Shown here: positions 45,511 to 54,836 of the stretch, piece by piece
Numbering within the stretch: position 1 is the first letter of the stretch
Layout of the letters: the number at the start of each line of letters is the position of its first letter
NCBI GenBank assembly: GCA_963743015.1
Contig: CAVUOD010000010.1
Span: forward strand, 1 to 64,000
DNA: 64,000 nucleotides
Direction: 5' to 3'
Source: CAVSRC01 sp963743015
GTDB taxonomy: Bacteria; Pseudomonadota; Alphaproteobacteria; Rhizobiales; Kaistiaceae
Notes under the pieces: generated by a model
Database searches by the model: none
What the model was told of the DNA's origin: nothing
The model's input: the letters and a program-made list of their open reading frames with translations, nothing else
Translations under genes and position numbers: made by a program

Positions 45511-46299
45511 TTAACTAGGCCGGTCCAGAGCCTCATGCACCGCATAGATTTTGTAGAGGACAGGCTCACCGTCAACCGTACCGGCACGACCGTCTACCAC
45601 GTATGCCCTGTCAAACGGGTGAGCCTCATCAAGCACGGTGCGTTTGGCGGCTTCGTTCATGAATTCGAGTTTGACCGGCTTCGCCGAAAAGCGCTCGATG
45701 ACACCTCTGTCACCAACTTTCGATTTTGTATCGGCGCGCACCTGGACCAAATAGAGCACCTCTTTCTCGAATAGGCCCTGCGACGGGATTGGCGGACCCA
45801 AATATCGCCTGACACGGTTCTGGATCACGTTAGCATCTTGCGAGTTCAAATTTATTGTGATGGGTGCGGTCACATCACCGTTGACGGTCAAAAATATCTG
45901 CGAGCCGCCATCTTTTGCCACCGGCTCAACGAATTGCGAAAGTCGCGCCGCTTCTGGTTTGCTTACTTGAACGGACGGCGAAGCTGAACGACCAAGGAAA
46001 AATTGAGTCAGGTCGTTTAGGTTCGTTACAAATGCCGCGAAAATATCAGCATGGTCGAGGACAAAGGATGCCTGATCAACCAGCGATTTTAGTTCGGCAA
46101 TGATGCTTCCGCTGCGCAATTCGGAAATGTAGAGGCGCACATTTCCGGCCTGTGGATCAAACCCTCGCAGATTGACAAACTCGACATACTCCTCGCCAAG
46201 CGCCTGAAGGCTGGCCGTCAAGTCGAGCAATTCGACCGGCCGCGTATTCTTAAAATCGATGGTGAGACCCGGCTCCCGCACAAAGCGCCTCTGTATCAA
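45511..46299 (-). CDS. Hypothetical protein in accessory island
   Basis: 262 residues from a TTG at 46299 (the frame is open further upstream). No transmembrane segment. It reads like a cytoplasmic protein with an alpha/beta N-terminal half (ITIDFKN-like DFKNTRPVELLDLTASLQAL, GNVRLYISELRSGSIIAEL) and a C-terminal half with VRRYLGPPIPSQGLFEKEVL and VRADTKSKVGDRGVIERFSA. I do not recognise a named domain. It lies directly downstream of a 46-residue basic protein on the same strand and is intact in a region where most genes are broken, so it may be under selection. Confidence 0.6.
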   Translation of the reverse strand: MIQRRFVREPGLTIDFKNTRPVELLDLTASLQALGEEYVEFVNLRGFDPQAGNVRLYISELRSGSIIAELKSLVDQASFVLDHADIFAAFVTNLNDLTQFFLGRSASPSVQVSKPEAARLSQFVEPVAKDGGSQIFLTVNGDVTAPITINLNSQDANVIQNRVRRYLGPPIPSQGLFEKEVLYLVQVRADTKSKVGDRGVIERFSAKPVKLEFMNEAAKRTVLDEAHPFDRAYVVDGRAGTVDGEPVLYKIYAVHEALDRPS

Positions 46300-46322
46300 T
46301 CCGCCGGTTTCTTGTTTACTAC

Positions 46323-46463
46323 CTACCGTTGCGCCCTGCGACGTTTCGGTTGCACATTCTTTTCTGGCCTATGCCCGACCGCACGCGCGCCGCGTAGAGC
46401 AGTCTCTAACCGTTTGCGCCCCTCCTGCGCGGTAAAACGTTCGTCTGGCTGCTTATCGCTCAT
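46323..46463 (-). CDS. Very small basic protein (46 aa), pair A
   Basis: ATG at 46463 opens MSDKQPDERFTAQEGRKRLE, then TALRGARAVGHRPEKNVQPK and a basic tail. The pattern (acidic/Gln start, E..(K/R)R...A(L/V)R.A, basic Lys/Arg-rich end) also fits the small protein at 48014-48178. I remember such proteins from many Hyphomicrobiales, with no assigned role. It is divergent from the HEPN-like gene at 46478, with only 14 bp between the start codons. Confidence 0.5.
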   Translation of the reverse strand: MSDKQPDERFTAQEGRKRLETALRGARAVGHRPEKNVQPKRRRAQR

Positions 46464-46477
46464 TGGGACAACCTGCT

Positions 46478-47159
46478 ATGACAAACCGCTCGACAGAACC
46501 AACTGACCCGCGTCGGCGCGAACGCCGAGGAAAACGAGAAGAAAAACACCGGCAAACGCCCCCGCGTACACCGGTCGCGTTGAAGCCAGGAGAATATCTC
46601 GACCCTACGGTTTCGCTCACGCATCAAAAGCTCATGGGGCGCGTCGTTGTCCTATTCGGTAAACTAGAGGCAGCGGTTAATACGGCAATTTGGGTCCTGG
46701 CTGACATGGCCGATGGTGACGGCCGCATCTCACACAACGCCGCGACATTGAAGACAACATGATTGCCCTGCGCGCCTTGACGAAGCGCCACATCGAGACA
46801 GAGGACGCCCGAAACTGGAGAAGCTTTTCGACCTAATCAAAACCATGCAGGAGCATCGCAATGCGATTGTTCACGGCGGATGGGGAACGCTAGAACCGAA
46901 GGGCGTTCCTTTGGCTCTTGTCCTGCGCAAAAAATCCGATCCCGGCATGGTGACGGGCGAAACATTTGCGCGGGAGAGAATGCAGTCAATTATTGATGGG
47001 CTCATTCATGCCATCAATGCGTTAGTCAAATTCACCGATGAGCTAGAGAACGCATCGCCCGGTACACCGCCGTGGCGACAACATCCGCTGCCAAGTACCC
47101 CTGATGAAGGTCAATCGGGACCGGACCAGCCAGTTCCCGAGCCCCCGCCTCAATCATAG
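46478..47159 (+). pseudogene. HEPN-like gene, frameshifted, pair A
   Basis: The first frame (MTNRSTEPTD... with LTHQKLMGRVVVLFGKLEAA, VNTAIWVLADM) shifts near 46745 to DNMIALRALTKRHIETED and near 46812 to KLFDLIKTMQEHRNAIVHGG, which continues to a Pro-rich C-terminus stopping at 47157-47159. The HRNAIVHGGW block has the R-N-x3-H pattern of HEPN ribonuclease-type domains (Rx4-6H with a polar residue after R). Two indels disable the gene as read. Repaired length is about 225 residues. HEPN assignment rests on motif and helical character only. Confidence 0.5.
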
Positions 47160-47257
47160 CCGGGGTCACCTCAATCTCATCTTCGGGCGCGCCAGCTTCG
47201 GACAACTGAAGCCGAAGCGGCTGGGATACTAGCTTTTGTCATTGTGGTGTCAACCGG

Positions 47258-47295
47258 ATAATTAGGAAAAAATTCCTAATTATGCACTTGACATA
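47258..47295. repeat. Left terminal inverted repeat with internal palindrome
   Basis: The outer part is a perfect hairpin, ATAATTAGGAA (47258-47268), AAAA, TTCCTAATTAT (47273-47283). The 33 bp from TAGGAAAA to CTTGACATA repeat in inverted orientation at 49783-49815. The TTGACA at its inner edge points into the element toward the 47317 gene. Confidence 0.7.
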
Positions 47296-47316
47296 ATAGG
47301 GCGGAAACGGAGATGA

Positions 47317-47514
47317 ATGTCTCTCGACAGGCCGGCACTAAAGGGCGAGTTGATTCCGCCCGCCCATGAGATTGAGGTCACGCCCGAGATGATTGAGGTT
47401 GGCGCCTTGATCCTATTGCGGTTCACGCTGGATAAGGATGAGCGCGAAGTCGTTGCGGAAATCTATCGCGCTATGGCTGCGCTTTCGCCTCCACGCCTTT
47501 CATCTCGGCAATAA
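47317..47514 (+). CDS. Small passenger protein of the IS1595-like element
   Basis: A 65-residue frame with LIPPAHEIEVTPEMIEVGAL and DKDEREVVAEIYRAMAALSP. The HEIEVTPEMIE...VAEIYRAM pattern is one I remember from small hypothetical proteins near IS elements in Hyphomicrobiales. It follows GGAG and the outward TTGACA of the left terminal repeat, so it could be transcribed from the repeat itself. Function unknown. An overlapping ATG at 47313 opens a different, shorter frame and is less likely. Confidence 0.5.
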   Translation: MSLDRPALKGELIPPAHEIEVTPEMIEVGALILLRFTLDKDEREVVAEIYRAMAALSPPRLSSRQ

Positions 47515-48015
47515 ACTCACCACGCAGCTCTGGCTCTATTCGCGATTTCATCTGTTCAACACAGCACACGACAGAATGCTTAAAGGCATCCTAGTTGTCT
47601 GGAGGAAGTGCCCCTGAATTCAGCTTCTTGCATAGGTCGGCCACCTCCGCGTTCTTAAACGATGCTACGGTCGATGCGTGGGCAAAGTGATTTCGGATTT
47701 CCTTGACGACGCGAAGATCGGCTGCAGTATTTGTGACTATGAGATAAGAGCGGCGGCAACGTCGATTTTTGCCGCGAACGTACTAAGCGGGCCATATCCA
47801 TCAAAAACGCGCCGGCGCAGGCGATTTGATACGCCCATCATGGATGATCGCAGAACCCATGAGAGCACCTATTCTGCTATGGAGCCGCCGATCAATACGC
47901 GCGCTGTCTCCGAGAGTGTAGATAGTTCATTAGCGGCCTGTTTCAGCTCCCCCACAATCTTAGCAATAGAATTCAAGGCATCCTGCACTGCTTGAAGCTT
48001 GGGATTGGTCGCCAT
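47471..48015 (-). pseudogene. MltR-like (HEPN-type) passenger gene, pair B
   Basis: ATG at 48015 follows GGAGGACTTTATC. The frame MATNPKLQAVQDALNSIAKI, ELSTLSETARVLIGGSIAE meets TAG (47871-47869), continues in frame as RLRRRVFDGYGPLSTFAAKI and DVAAALIS, shifts frame near 47735 to DLRVVKEIRNHFAHASTVAS, FKNAEVADLCKKLNSG, meets a second TAG near 47590, and ends KGVEAKAQP at 47471. FDGYGPLSTF..KI..A and IRNHFAH...F....(I/V)ADLC are the signature stretches of the MltR/mannitol-repressor-like family, whose IRNxFAH is an R-N-x3-H HEPN-type motif. Clearly decayed. Confidence 0.65.
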
Positions 48016-48178
48016 GATAAAGTCCTCCAAGAATTCGTCCGATGGCTATAATGCCGAAGAAACTGCACGCCGCCGCGATGACGCTGTGCGCCGCGCCCTC
48101 AACACGCCACGTCCGCCCAACGCGAAGCGGGCTGCCAAGCGAAAGCCGCCGAACAAAAAAAGCGACCGGAAGCGCTGA
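48014..48178 (+). CDS. Very small basic protein (54 aa), pair B
   Basis: The frame MIKSSKNSSDGYNAEETARR, RDDAVRRALNTPRPPNAKRA and a Lys/Arg-rich end resembles the small protein of pair A: (S/P)D..(F/Y).A(Q/E)E..(K/R)R(R/L)..A(V/L)R.A then a basic tail. Its ATG (48014-48016) overlaps the ATG of the divergent MltR-like gene (48015-48013) within one CATG, so the true start or the relation of the two transcripts is unclear. No good Shine-Dalgarno sequence is visible. Confidence 0.45.
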   Translation: MIKSSKNSSDGYNAEETARRRDDAVRRALNTPRPPNAKRAAKRKPPNKKSDRKR

Positions 48179-48309
48179 TCATGAATTTTCATCGGATAGT
48201 GGCTCGCCTCGCATCACCTTTGCGAAGTTGGCTCTTTCATTTGCGAGACAGGCAGCCAATTCATCCACCGTCACTTCCGACAGGCGTTTTAGAACTTCGA
48301 CTGTCCGGA

Positions 48310-48537
48310 TTAAGCGGCGTGTTCGATACCTTGAATTGGGTCAGTCGGAGCGATCGCGACTGCGGTGCTGACAAATGCTAGTGGCCCGTCGGCTTTGGGG
48401 TCTGCACCGGCGGAAAGCGTACCGCAGCTAAATCCCATCGTCTGTGAATTGTCCTTTTCGATTTGGACGCGAAGGCCCGAAAGTTCGACCTTGCGCAATG
48501 TGCGATCTTTGACGGGAATTTCTGGCGTGCTTGCCAT
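48310..48537 (-). CDS. Small hypothetical protein in the IS1595-like element
   Basis: A 75-residue frame: MASTPEIPVKDRTLRKVELS, GLRVQIEKDNSQTMGFSCGT, then a hydrophobic, Ala-rich end. GGAG lies 8 bp before the ATG at 48537; a start 21 bp upstream (MSDGAQP) is also possible. No family recognised. A further minus-strand frame after it (VEVLKRLSEVTVDELAACLA, ending at 48178) looks protein-like but has no clear start. Both may be remnants of passenger genes. Confidence 0.4.
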   Translation of the reverse strand: MASTPEIPVKDRTLRKVELSGLRVQIEKDNSQTMGFSCGTLSAGADPKADGPLAFVSTAVAIAPTDPIQGIEHAA

Positions 48538-48762
48538 GGGCTGGGCTCCATCGCTCATGAGGTGGGAGCCGCACGGCCTTTGATGATTTGCAACGTCGTG
48601 ACGACGTTGCGAGACGTTCCTGGCGTGGCTCCGAAACCTATTGCGGGACGTTATTGGGCGCCGGTGACTGCGAATTACCGGCGCCCGCATTCTACAACCT
48701 AAGCGTCTCGATTTCGACGCATCCGCGCGAGTTTTCGCGCCAACTGGCGGTTCGTAACTGGC

Positions 48763-49739
48763 TTAACGAGGTTGGGCGTACATGAGCCGCTTGCCTTCGG
48801 CGCCGCGCATTGCATCGGTCGCGCGGTCGGTATCGTTCCAGCCAAAAGCGGTGCGGCGGTTGTAGCGGAAATCAAATTCGGCAAGGTAGCGGTGCAGGTG
48901 AGCCTCGCCGCAGAAATGATAGACGCCGGTCATGCCGCGCTTGAACACCGAGAACACGTTCTCGACCGTGTTTGAGTGAATGATGGTGTCCTCGTCATAG
49001 CGGACGTACTCGCCAGCGGAATGCTTCACGCTGCGATGCTGGGCGAACTCGGCGCCAATCTCGGTGTAGAGGCGGCTTTCGTCGGTATGCAGCGCTGACT
49101 TGCGGTCAACGTTGCGGACCAGAATTTCGCGGACGCTTTCCTTGGTGGCGTTCTGGACATGGAAGGAACGAACCTCCCGCCACGCTCGACAAGGGCGACG
49201 ACGGCGCGCTTATCCCAAGGGGCCTTGCGCTTGATGTAGGGACGACCCTTGCGCTGCGGTGAGGGACGCGGGTTCTCGCGCGGCCGAAATAGGTTTCGTC
49301 GGCCTCGACGACCTTGCCTTCGCCGCCGATCGGACCGGCGTCCGCGTCAAGCTTCATGGCTTCACGAATACGATGCGCCATAAACCAAGCGGTGCGATAG
49401 GAACCGAAGCCGAGCATCCGATAAAGCTGGTGGGCCGAAATGCCCTTCTTGCTCGCCGCCATCAAGTGGAAGCCGAGAACCCATTTGTGGAGCGGGATAT
49501 GCGACCGCTCCATCACGCCGCCGACCATGACCGTGAAATGCTCGCGGCATTCGTTGCACTGGAACAGGCCGGGGCGATGAGACTTGCCCTGAAGGCGCGT
49601 GATCTTCTCACGGATCGGCATTGCCACAGTGCGGGCAGACCGGACCATCGGGCCAGCGGATCGCTTCCAGGTGCGCCCTAGCGGCGTCCTCGTCGTGGAA
49701 GATCGGATTGGTGAGGTCAATGTTCGCGATTTCGGTCAT
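48763..49739 (-). pseudogene. IS1595-family transposase, frameshifted
   Basis: Assembled from several frames: start MTEIANIDLTNPIFHDEDAA, RWPDGPVCPHCG (N-terminal zinc ribbon), LFQCNECREHFTVMVGGVME, HIPLHKWVLGFHLMAASKKG, ISAHQLYRMLG..YRTAWFM, GEGKVVEADETYFGR with the first catalytic Asp, IHSNTVENVFSVFKRGMTGV and a C-terminal RYLAEFDFRYNRR. The ISXO2-like DDE domain (D..N..E/K) is recognisable. Frame breaks near 49650, 49275 and 49170 make it inactive as read. A TTGACA in the right terminal repeat lies about 45 bp upstream. Confidence 0.8.
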
Positions 49740-49782
49740 GGAAGCGCCCTTTCGTATTGACTGATATGGCAATTTCTGCCGC

Positions 49783-49815
49783 TATGTCAAGTGCATAATT
49801 AGGAACATTTTCCTA
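49783..49815. repeat. Right terminal inverted repeat
   Basis: TATGTCAAGTGCATAATTAG(G) at 49783-49803 is the exact complement of 47275-47295; the following AACATTTTCCTA extends the match with two mismatches. It lies 43 bp upstream of the transposase start and supplies a TTGACA on the minus strand. Confidence 0.7.
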
Positions 49816-50035
49816 TCCCGCCACAAGCGAAGCGCTGGACGGGCGGGGCCGGCCGTGCTATCGGCGCCCAAGCGGAGGAATTTCCAAGCAATGACCGCGA
49901 AGGCCGGACTGCGACGACGAGCGGGGCGACGTGACTTCCGTCACGCCATGCCGCCATCCGGCCGTTGGCGCACGCCCCGTAGGGGCGAAACGCGGGCAGG
50001 CCGGACACGTTCCGCTCCTTCTTCCGGGCCTTGCC

Positions 50036-50555
50036 ATGAACACCGCATTCTTTTCCTACCGGCTGGAACAGCCGGCCGATGTCGCCGACCATCGAATGGC
50101 TGCACGCCAGCCTGTTCGGTCCCGAACGCTTCAAGCGCGCCGCCTATGTGCTGCGCGACGGCGTGCCGCCGGACCCAACTCTCAGCTTCGTCGCGACGCG
50201 CGGCGACCGCCTCGCCGCCTCGGTGCGCATGACGCCGATCGCGATCGGCGGCCGTCCGGCGCTGCTGCTTGGGCCCCTGGTCGTCGATCCGCGGTTCAAG
50301 GGGCAGGGGGCGGGACGCACGCTGGTGCGCATGACCTGCGCCGAGGCCCGCCGGCAGGGCCATGGGGTGGTCATGCTGGTCGGCGATCTGCCCTATTACG
50401 GGCCGCTCGGCTTCACCTTTCTTGGCCGCGACGTGATCACGCTGCCGGCCCCGGTCGATCCCGACCGGGTGCTGGTCTGCGAGCTGAAAGAGGGCGCGCT
50501 CACCGGGCTCGGCGGTGCGGCGGAACCGGCCCTGTTGTCGGCCCATGGAAAATAA
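50036..50555 (+). pseudogene. GNAT acetyltransferase (YhbS-like), N-terminal frameshift
   Basis: The main frame carries FGPERFKRAAYVLRDGVPPD, SFVATRGDRLAASVRMTPIA, LLLGPLVVDPRFKGQGAGRT with the acetyl-CoA pyrophosphate loop (QGAGRTL), and VVMLVGDLPYYGPLGFTFLG, as in YhbS-type N-acetyltransferases. The likely start is ATG at 50036 (MNTAFFSYRLEQPADV); one extra G near 50083 separates it from PTIEWLHASLFGPERF. An ATG at 50079 in the main frame might rescue translation with a slightly short N-terminus. Substrate unknown. Confidence 0.75.
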
Positions 50556-50766
50556 GTGTTGCATTGCAACAATTTCGAGGCCATATCAGCGACGCACGGG
50601 CCGCGTTGCACAAATCCGTCAGTAAAAGACAGATTCCAGCCCGCCGTTTTTCACCAAGACATCGACAGCCCAGGCCACGCGGGATGTCCAGATGGACCCG
50701 CGATCGCAGGCGCCGGTTTTTCCAGGCGCCGAGCGCCCGCGCTGTATTGAAAGAAACCTGATCCAT
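50556..50766. promoter_or_regulatory. Leader region upstream of the RhlE-type helicase
   Basis: About 210 bp without a gene between the acetyltransferase and rhlE. GTGTTGCATTGCAACAA contains a GTTGCATTGCAAC inverted repeat (50559-50571), and the segment near 50590-50640 may hold the promoter. Cold-inducible DEAD-box genes often have long structured leaders; this is only suggested by length here. Confidence 0.35.
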
Positions 50767-52107
<1,341 letters not shown>

Positions 52108-52120
52108 GTGAGGAGAAGCA

Positions 52121-52393
52121 GTGGCAAAGGAAGAACTACTGGAATTCGAGGGGGTGGTGACCGAGGTCCTCCCCGACGGCAACTTTCGCGTCAAGCTGGA
52201 CAACGACCACATGATCCTCGCCTATGCGGCGGGGCGCATGCGCAAGAACCGCATCCGCACGCTCGCCGGCGACCGGGTGCGGGTCGAGATGACGCCCTAC
52301 GATCTGGAAAAGGGGCGGATCAACTTCCGCCACAAGACCGAGGCGATGGCGCCCTCCGACGCGCCGCGCCGTCCGCAGTTCAAGCGGAAGTAG
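52121..52393 (+). CDS. infA: Translation initiation factor IF-1
   Basis: A 90-residue S1/OB-fold protein: EFEGVVTEVLPDGNFRVKLD, NDHMILAYAAGRMRKNRIRT, LAGDRVRVEMTPYDLEKGRI. The core is that of IF-1 (about 72 residues) with a C-terminal extension of some 18 residues. GTG start with GAGGAG 8 bp upstream. IF-1 binds the ribosomal A site during initiation. Sequence differences from the usual MAKEDVI/QM.G form suggest it could be a second infA copy; this cannot be checked here. Confidence 0.88.
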   Translation: MAKEELLEFEGVVTEVLPDGNFRVKLDNDHMILAYAAGRMRKNRIRTLAGDRVRVEMTPYDLEKGRINFRHKTEAMAPSDAPRRPQFKRK

Positions 52394-52433
52394 CCGCCTC
52401 CGCGCCCGGCGACCAAACGCCGGGCGGGCAGGG

Positions 52434-54542
52434 TTACCGTCCCTCGCGGATCCAGGTAGCGAAGGGCAGGCCGAGAAGGGCGAGGAGCCCGAACAGGCCG
52501 GCAATGCCGAACAGCGAAATGAAGCCGGTGAACAGCGGCACGCGGGTGATGCCCTTGAGCACGCTGGCATCGGTGGTGTGCACGCCGATCCAGTCGCTGC
52601 CGGAAAGCGTGACGCTCGAGCGCACGGGGACGATGCGCGGCAGGTCGAGATTGCCGGAGCGGTCGGTCATGCGGGCGATGCGCCCGTGGGTGGCGTCGAC
52701 CAGCGGTTTGAGCTTGTCGGGCGTCGAGATGGCGTCGGCGAACTCCTTGGGGTTGGCCGGGCCGACGCTGGCAAAGGCATGCTTGTCGCCCTGGTCGAGG
52801 CGATAGAGGCCGATCTCGTCGGCGGGGATGGTCGCCCGCCACAGGCCGGGCTCGGCTGCGGTCAGGTTCACCGTCTCCACCGCACCCGACGGCTTGCGCA
52901 CCGTCACCGGCCCCGTCGTGTCGGCCATGGTCTGGCGCTCGATGGTCAGTTCGCCGGCGCGCGCCTTGGCGCGCAGCGCCTCCTCCTCGAGGTCGGGCTC
53001 CTTCATCAGCCAGTGCGCCAGACGGCGGAGCAGGTCGACATGCGGCCCGCCGCCCTCATAGCCGCGCGCCCACAGCCAGGTGTTGTCGGACAGCAGCAGG
53101 GCGACGCGCCCCTTGCCGACGCGGTTCAGCACCAGCAGCGGCTTCTGGTCGGGACCGTCCATGACGACGTTGCCTTGCGGCTTGTCGACGCCGATGAGGC
53201 GGAAGAAGCGCCCCCAGTGCGGCGGGTTGGAATGCGAGCCTTCGAGGTCGCGGGTCACCGGATGGCGCTGACCGAGATCGGTGACGGTCGGGAAGTAAGG
53301 CTGTTCGAGCACGCGGCCGGTGGGCGCGGAGGGAAGCACCGGCGACAGCGGCGTGTCGTAGATCGAATCGGCGCCGGCATAGTCGGGACCGGCGGCGACC
53401 AGCAGAGCGCCGCCGTCGCGCACATAGCGGGCGATGTTGTCGAAGTAGAGCAGGGGCAGTACGCCGCGATGCTGGTAGCGGTCGAAGATGATCAGGTCGA
53501 ACTGGTGGATCTTCTCCGAGAACAGCTCGCGGGTGGGGAAGGCGATCAGCGAGAGCTGGTTGATCGGCGTGCCGTCCTGCTTGTCCGGCGGACGCAGGAT
53601 GGTGAAATGGACGAGGTCGACCGCGGCATCCGATTTCAGCAGGTTGCGCCAGGTGCGCTCGCCGGCATGCGGCTCGCCGGAGACGAGCAGCACGCGCAGG
53701 TTCTCGCGGATGCCCTCGATCGAGACCACGGCGCGGTTGTTGACCGGGGTCAGCTCGCCGGCAAGCGGTGCTGCCTCGAACTCGATGATGTTGGGCCCGC
53801 CATGGGCGATGTCGACGACGAACTGGCTGGGGACGCCGGGCAGCACCTTCTCAGTCGACAGCGGCTTGCCGTCGATATTGACCGACACGGTGACCGGCGG
53901 ATCGTTGCCGGTAACACCGTCGTCGACGACGCGGAACTTGATCACTTGGGCTTCGTTGACGATGCCGAAGCGCGGGGCGTTGTCGATGACGATGCGCCGA
54001 TCGGTCTCGTCGGCGTGGCCCGAGAGGAGAACGTGCAGCGGCGCATTGGGCGGCAAGCCGACCTTGCTCGCCGGCACGTCGTGGACCTCGCCGTCGGTCA
54101 GCATGACGACGGCACCGATGCGGTCCGGCGGAACATCGGCGAGCGCGGTGGAGAGCGGGCCGAACAGGTCGGTGCCGTCGACCGGGCGGCCGCCGACCGG
54201 GCCGCCGGCGTCGATGCGGCGGACATCGATGTTGTGGAAGGCGGCGAGCCGCTTCACCAGCTCGTCGGCGGCCTCGGCCGTCATCTTGTCGCGACCGTCG
54301 AGGGACTGGCTGGCGCTGTGGTCGACGACCACGGCGACGACCGTCGACAGCGGCTCGCGCTGTTCGTTGAGAAGCACCGGGTTCGACAGCGCCAGGAGCA
54401 GCGCGAGCGCCGCGGCCAGCCGCAACCAGGCGCCGCGCATGCGCCGCCAGATGCCGGGGATGGTGATGATGAGGGCGACGACCGCCAGGCCCGCCAGCCA
54501 CGGCCACGGCAGCAGCGGTGAGAAGATGAGCTGCCAGTTCAT
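52434..54542 (-). CDS. Large membrane protein of the MoxR/DUF58/DUF4159 operon
   Basis: 702 residues. Two N-terminal membrane helices (PWLAGLAVVALIITIPGIW and LRLAAALALLLALSNPVLL) are followed by a VWA-like segment (VVAVVVDHSASQSLDG with a DxSxS-type motif), VVMLTDGEVHDVP, a periplasmic glutamine-amidotransferase-like part (VLLVSGEPHAGERTWRNLLK, LIIFDRYQHRGVLPLLYFDN) and a single C-terminal helix. This matches large VWA-type proteins that end moxR-DUF58-DUF4159 operons in alphaproteobacteria. Function is unknown; a role in envelope or metal-dependent protein maturation is often supposed. It lies 294 bp after the DUF4159 gene, across a set of repeats. Confidence 0.75.
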   Translation of the reverse strand: MNWQLIFSPLLPWPWLAGLAVVALIITIPGIWRRMRGAWLRLAAALALLLALSNPVLLNEQREPLSTVVAVVVDHSASQSLDGRDKMTAEAADELVKRLAAFHNIDVRRIDAGGPVGGRPVDGTDLFGPLSTALADVPPDRIGAVVMLTDGEVHDVPASKVGLPPNAPLHVLLSGHADETDRRIVIDNAPRFGIVNEAQVIKFRVVDDGVTGNDPPVTVSVNIDGKPLSTEKVLPGVPSQFVVDIAHGGPNIIEFEAAPLAGELTPVNNRAVVSIEGIRENLRVLLVSGEPHAGERTWRNLLKSDAAVDLVHFTILRPPDKQDGTPINQLSLIAFPTRELFSEKIHQFDLIIFDRYQHRGVLPLLYFDNIARYVRDGGALLVAAGPDYAGADSIYDTPLSPVLPSAPTGRVLEQPYFPTVTDLGQRHPVTRDLEGSHSNPPHWGRFFRLIGVDKPQGNVVMDGPDQKPLLVLNRVGKGRVALLLSDNTWLWARGYEGGGPHVDLLRRLAHWLMKEPDLEEEALRAKARAGELTIERQTMADTTGPVTVRKPSGAVETVNLTAAEPGLWRATIPADEIGLYRLDQGDKHAFASVGPANPKEFADAISTPDKLKPLVDATHGRIARMTDRSGNLDLPRIVPVRSSVTLSGSDWIGVHTTDASVLKGITRVPLFTGFISLFGIAGLFGLLALLGLPFATWIREGR

Positions 54543-54611
54543 GGGCGCACCTCGCGCCGGCTACAGGCGAGGATGCCGCCTTCTGGTGCACCGCCGCCGC
54601 TTGCTCCCCAT

Positions 54612-54803
54612 CTCCCCCCTTGCGGGGGAGAACGGCGAAGCTTGCGGCTCGCGCAAGCGAGACCGTTAGCGGAGCCAAGAGGGGGGTAGTGGTAAGGTCG
54701 TGCCCGCACCCCTCACCCGGACCGCTGCGCGGTCCACCCTCTCCCGCAAGGGGAGAGGGTTCGGCCCCGTGCGCCATGCGATCGCTCCCCCGCAAGGGGG
54801 GAG
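54612..54803. repeat. Three short GC palindromes in an intergenic repeat
   Basis: Hairpins at 54612-54630 (CTCCCCCC TTGC GGGGGAG), 54737-54759 (CCCTCTCCC GCAAG GGGAGAGGG) and 54785-54803 (CTCCCCC GCAA GGGGGGAG), separated by similar filler. These resemble the palindromic CCCTCTCCC-GGGAGAGGG elements scattered through many alphaproteobacterial genomes. They lie between two genes of one operon and could modulate mRNA stability. Confidence 0.6.
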
Positions 54804-54836
54804 ATAAGGCCGTGCCATGTGTCATGGCCGTGCCCA

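Larger units (their letters stand above)
47258..49815. mobile_element. IS1595-like element with passenger genes
   Basis: A perfect 21-bp inverted repeat flanks the unit: CCTAATTATGCACTTGACAT(A) at 47275-47295 and its complement at 49783-49803. Including TAGGAAAA, similarity covers 33 bp with two mismatches (47263-47295 and 49783-49815). Inside are a frameshifted IS1595-type transposase at the right, a 65-residue ORF at the left, a MltR-like pseudogene and two small ORFs. IS1595-family members often carry passenger genes. Length is about 2.55 kb. Target duplications were not found by eye. The terminal repeats contain TTGACA, so they may also be promoters. Confidence 0.65.

Noticed and set aside
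52578..54521. Long plus-strand ORF opposite the large membrane-protein gene
   Set aside because: It is a GC-rich mirror frame, Arg/Gly-rich and without family features. The minus-strand gene has clear domains and fits its operon.
54600..54810. CRISPR-like short repeats
   Set aside because: The repeats are palindromes of different lengths without regular spacers and there are no cas genes.
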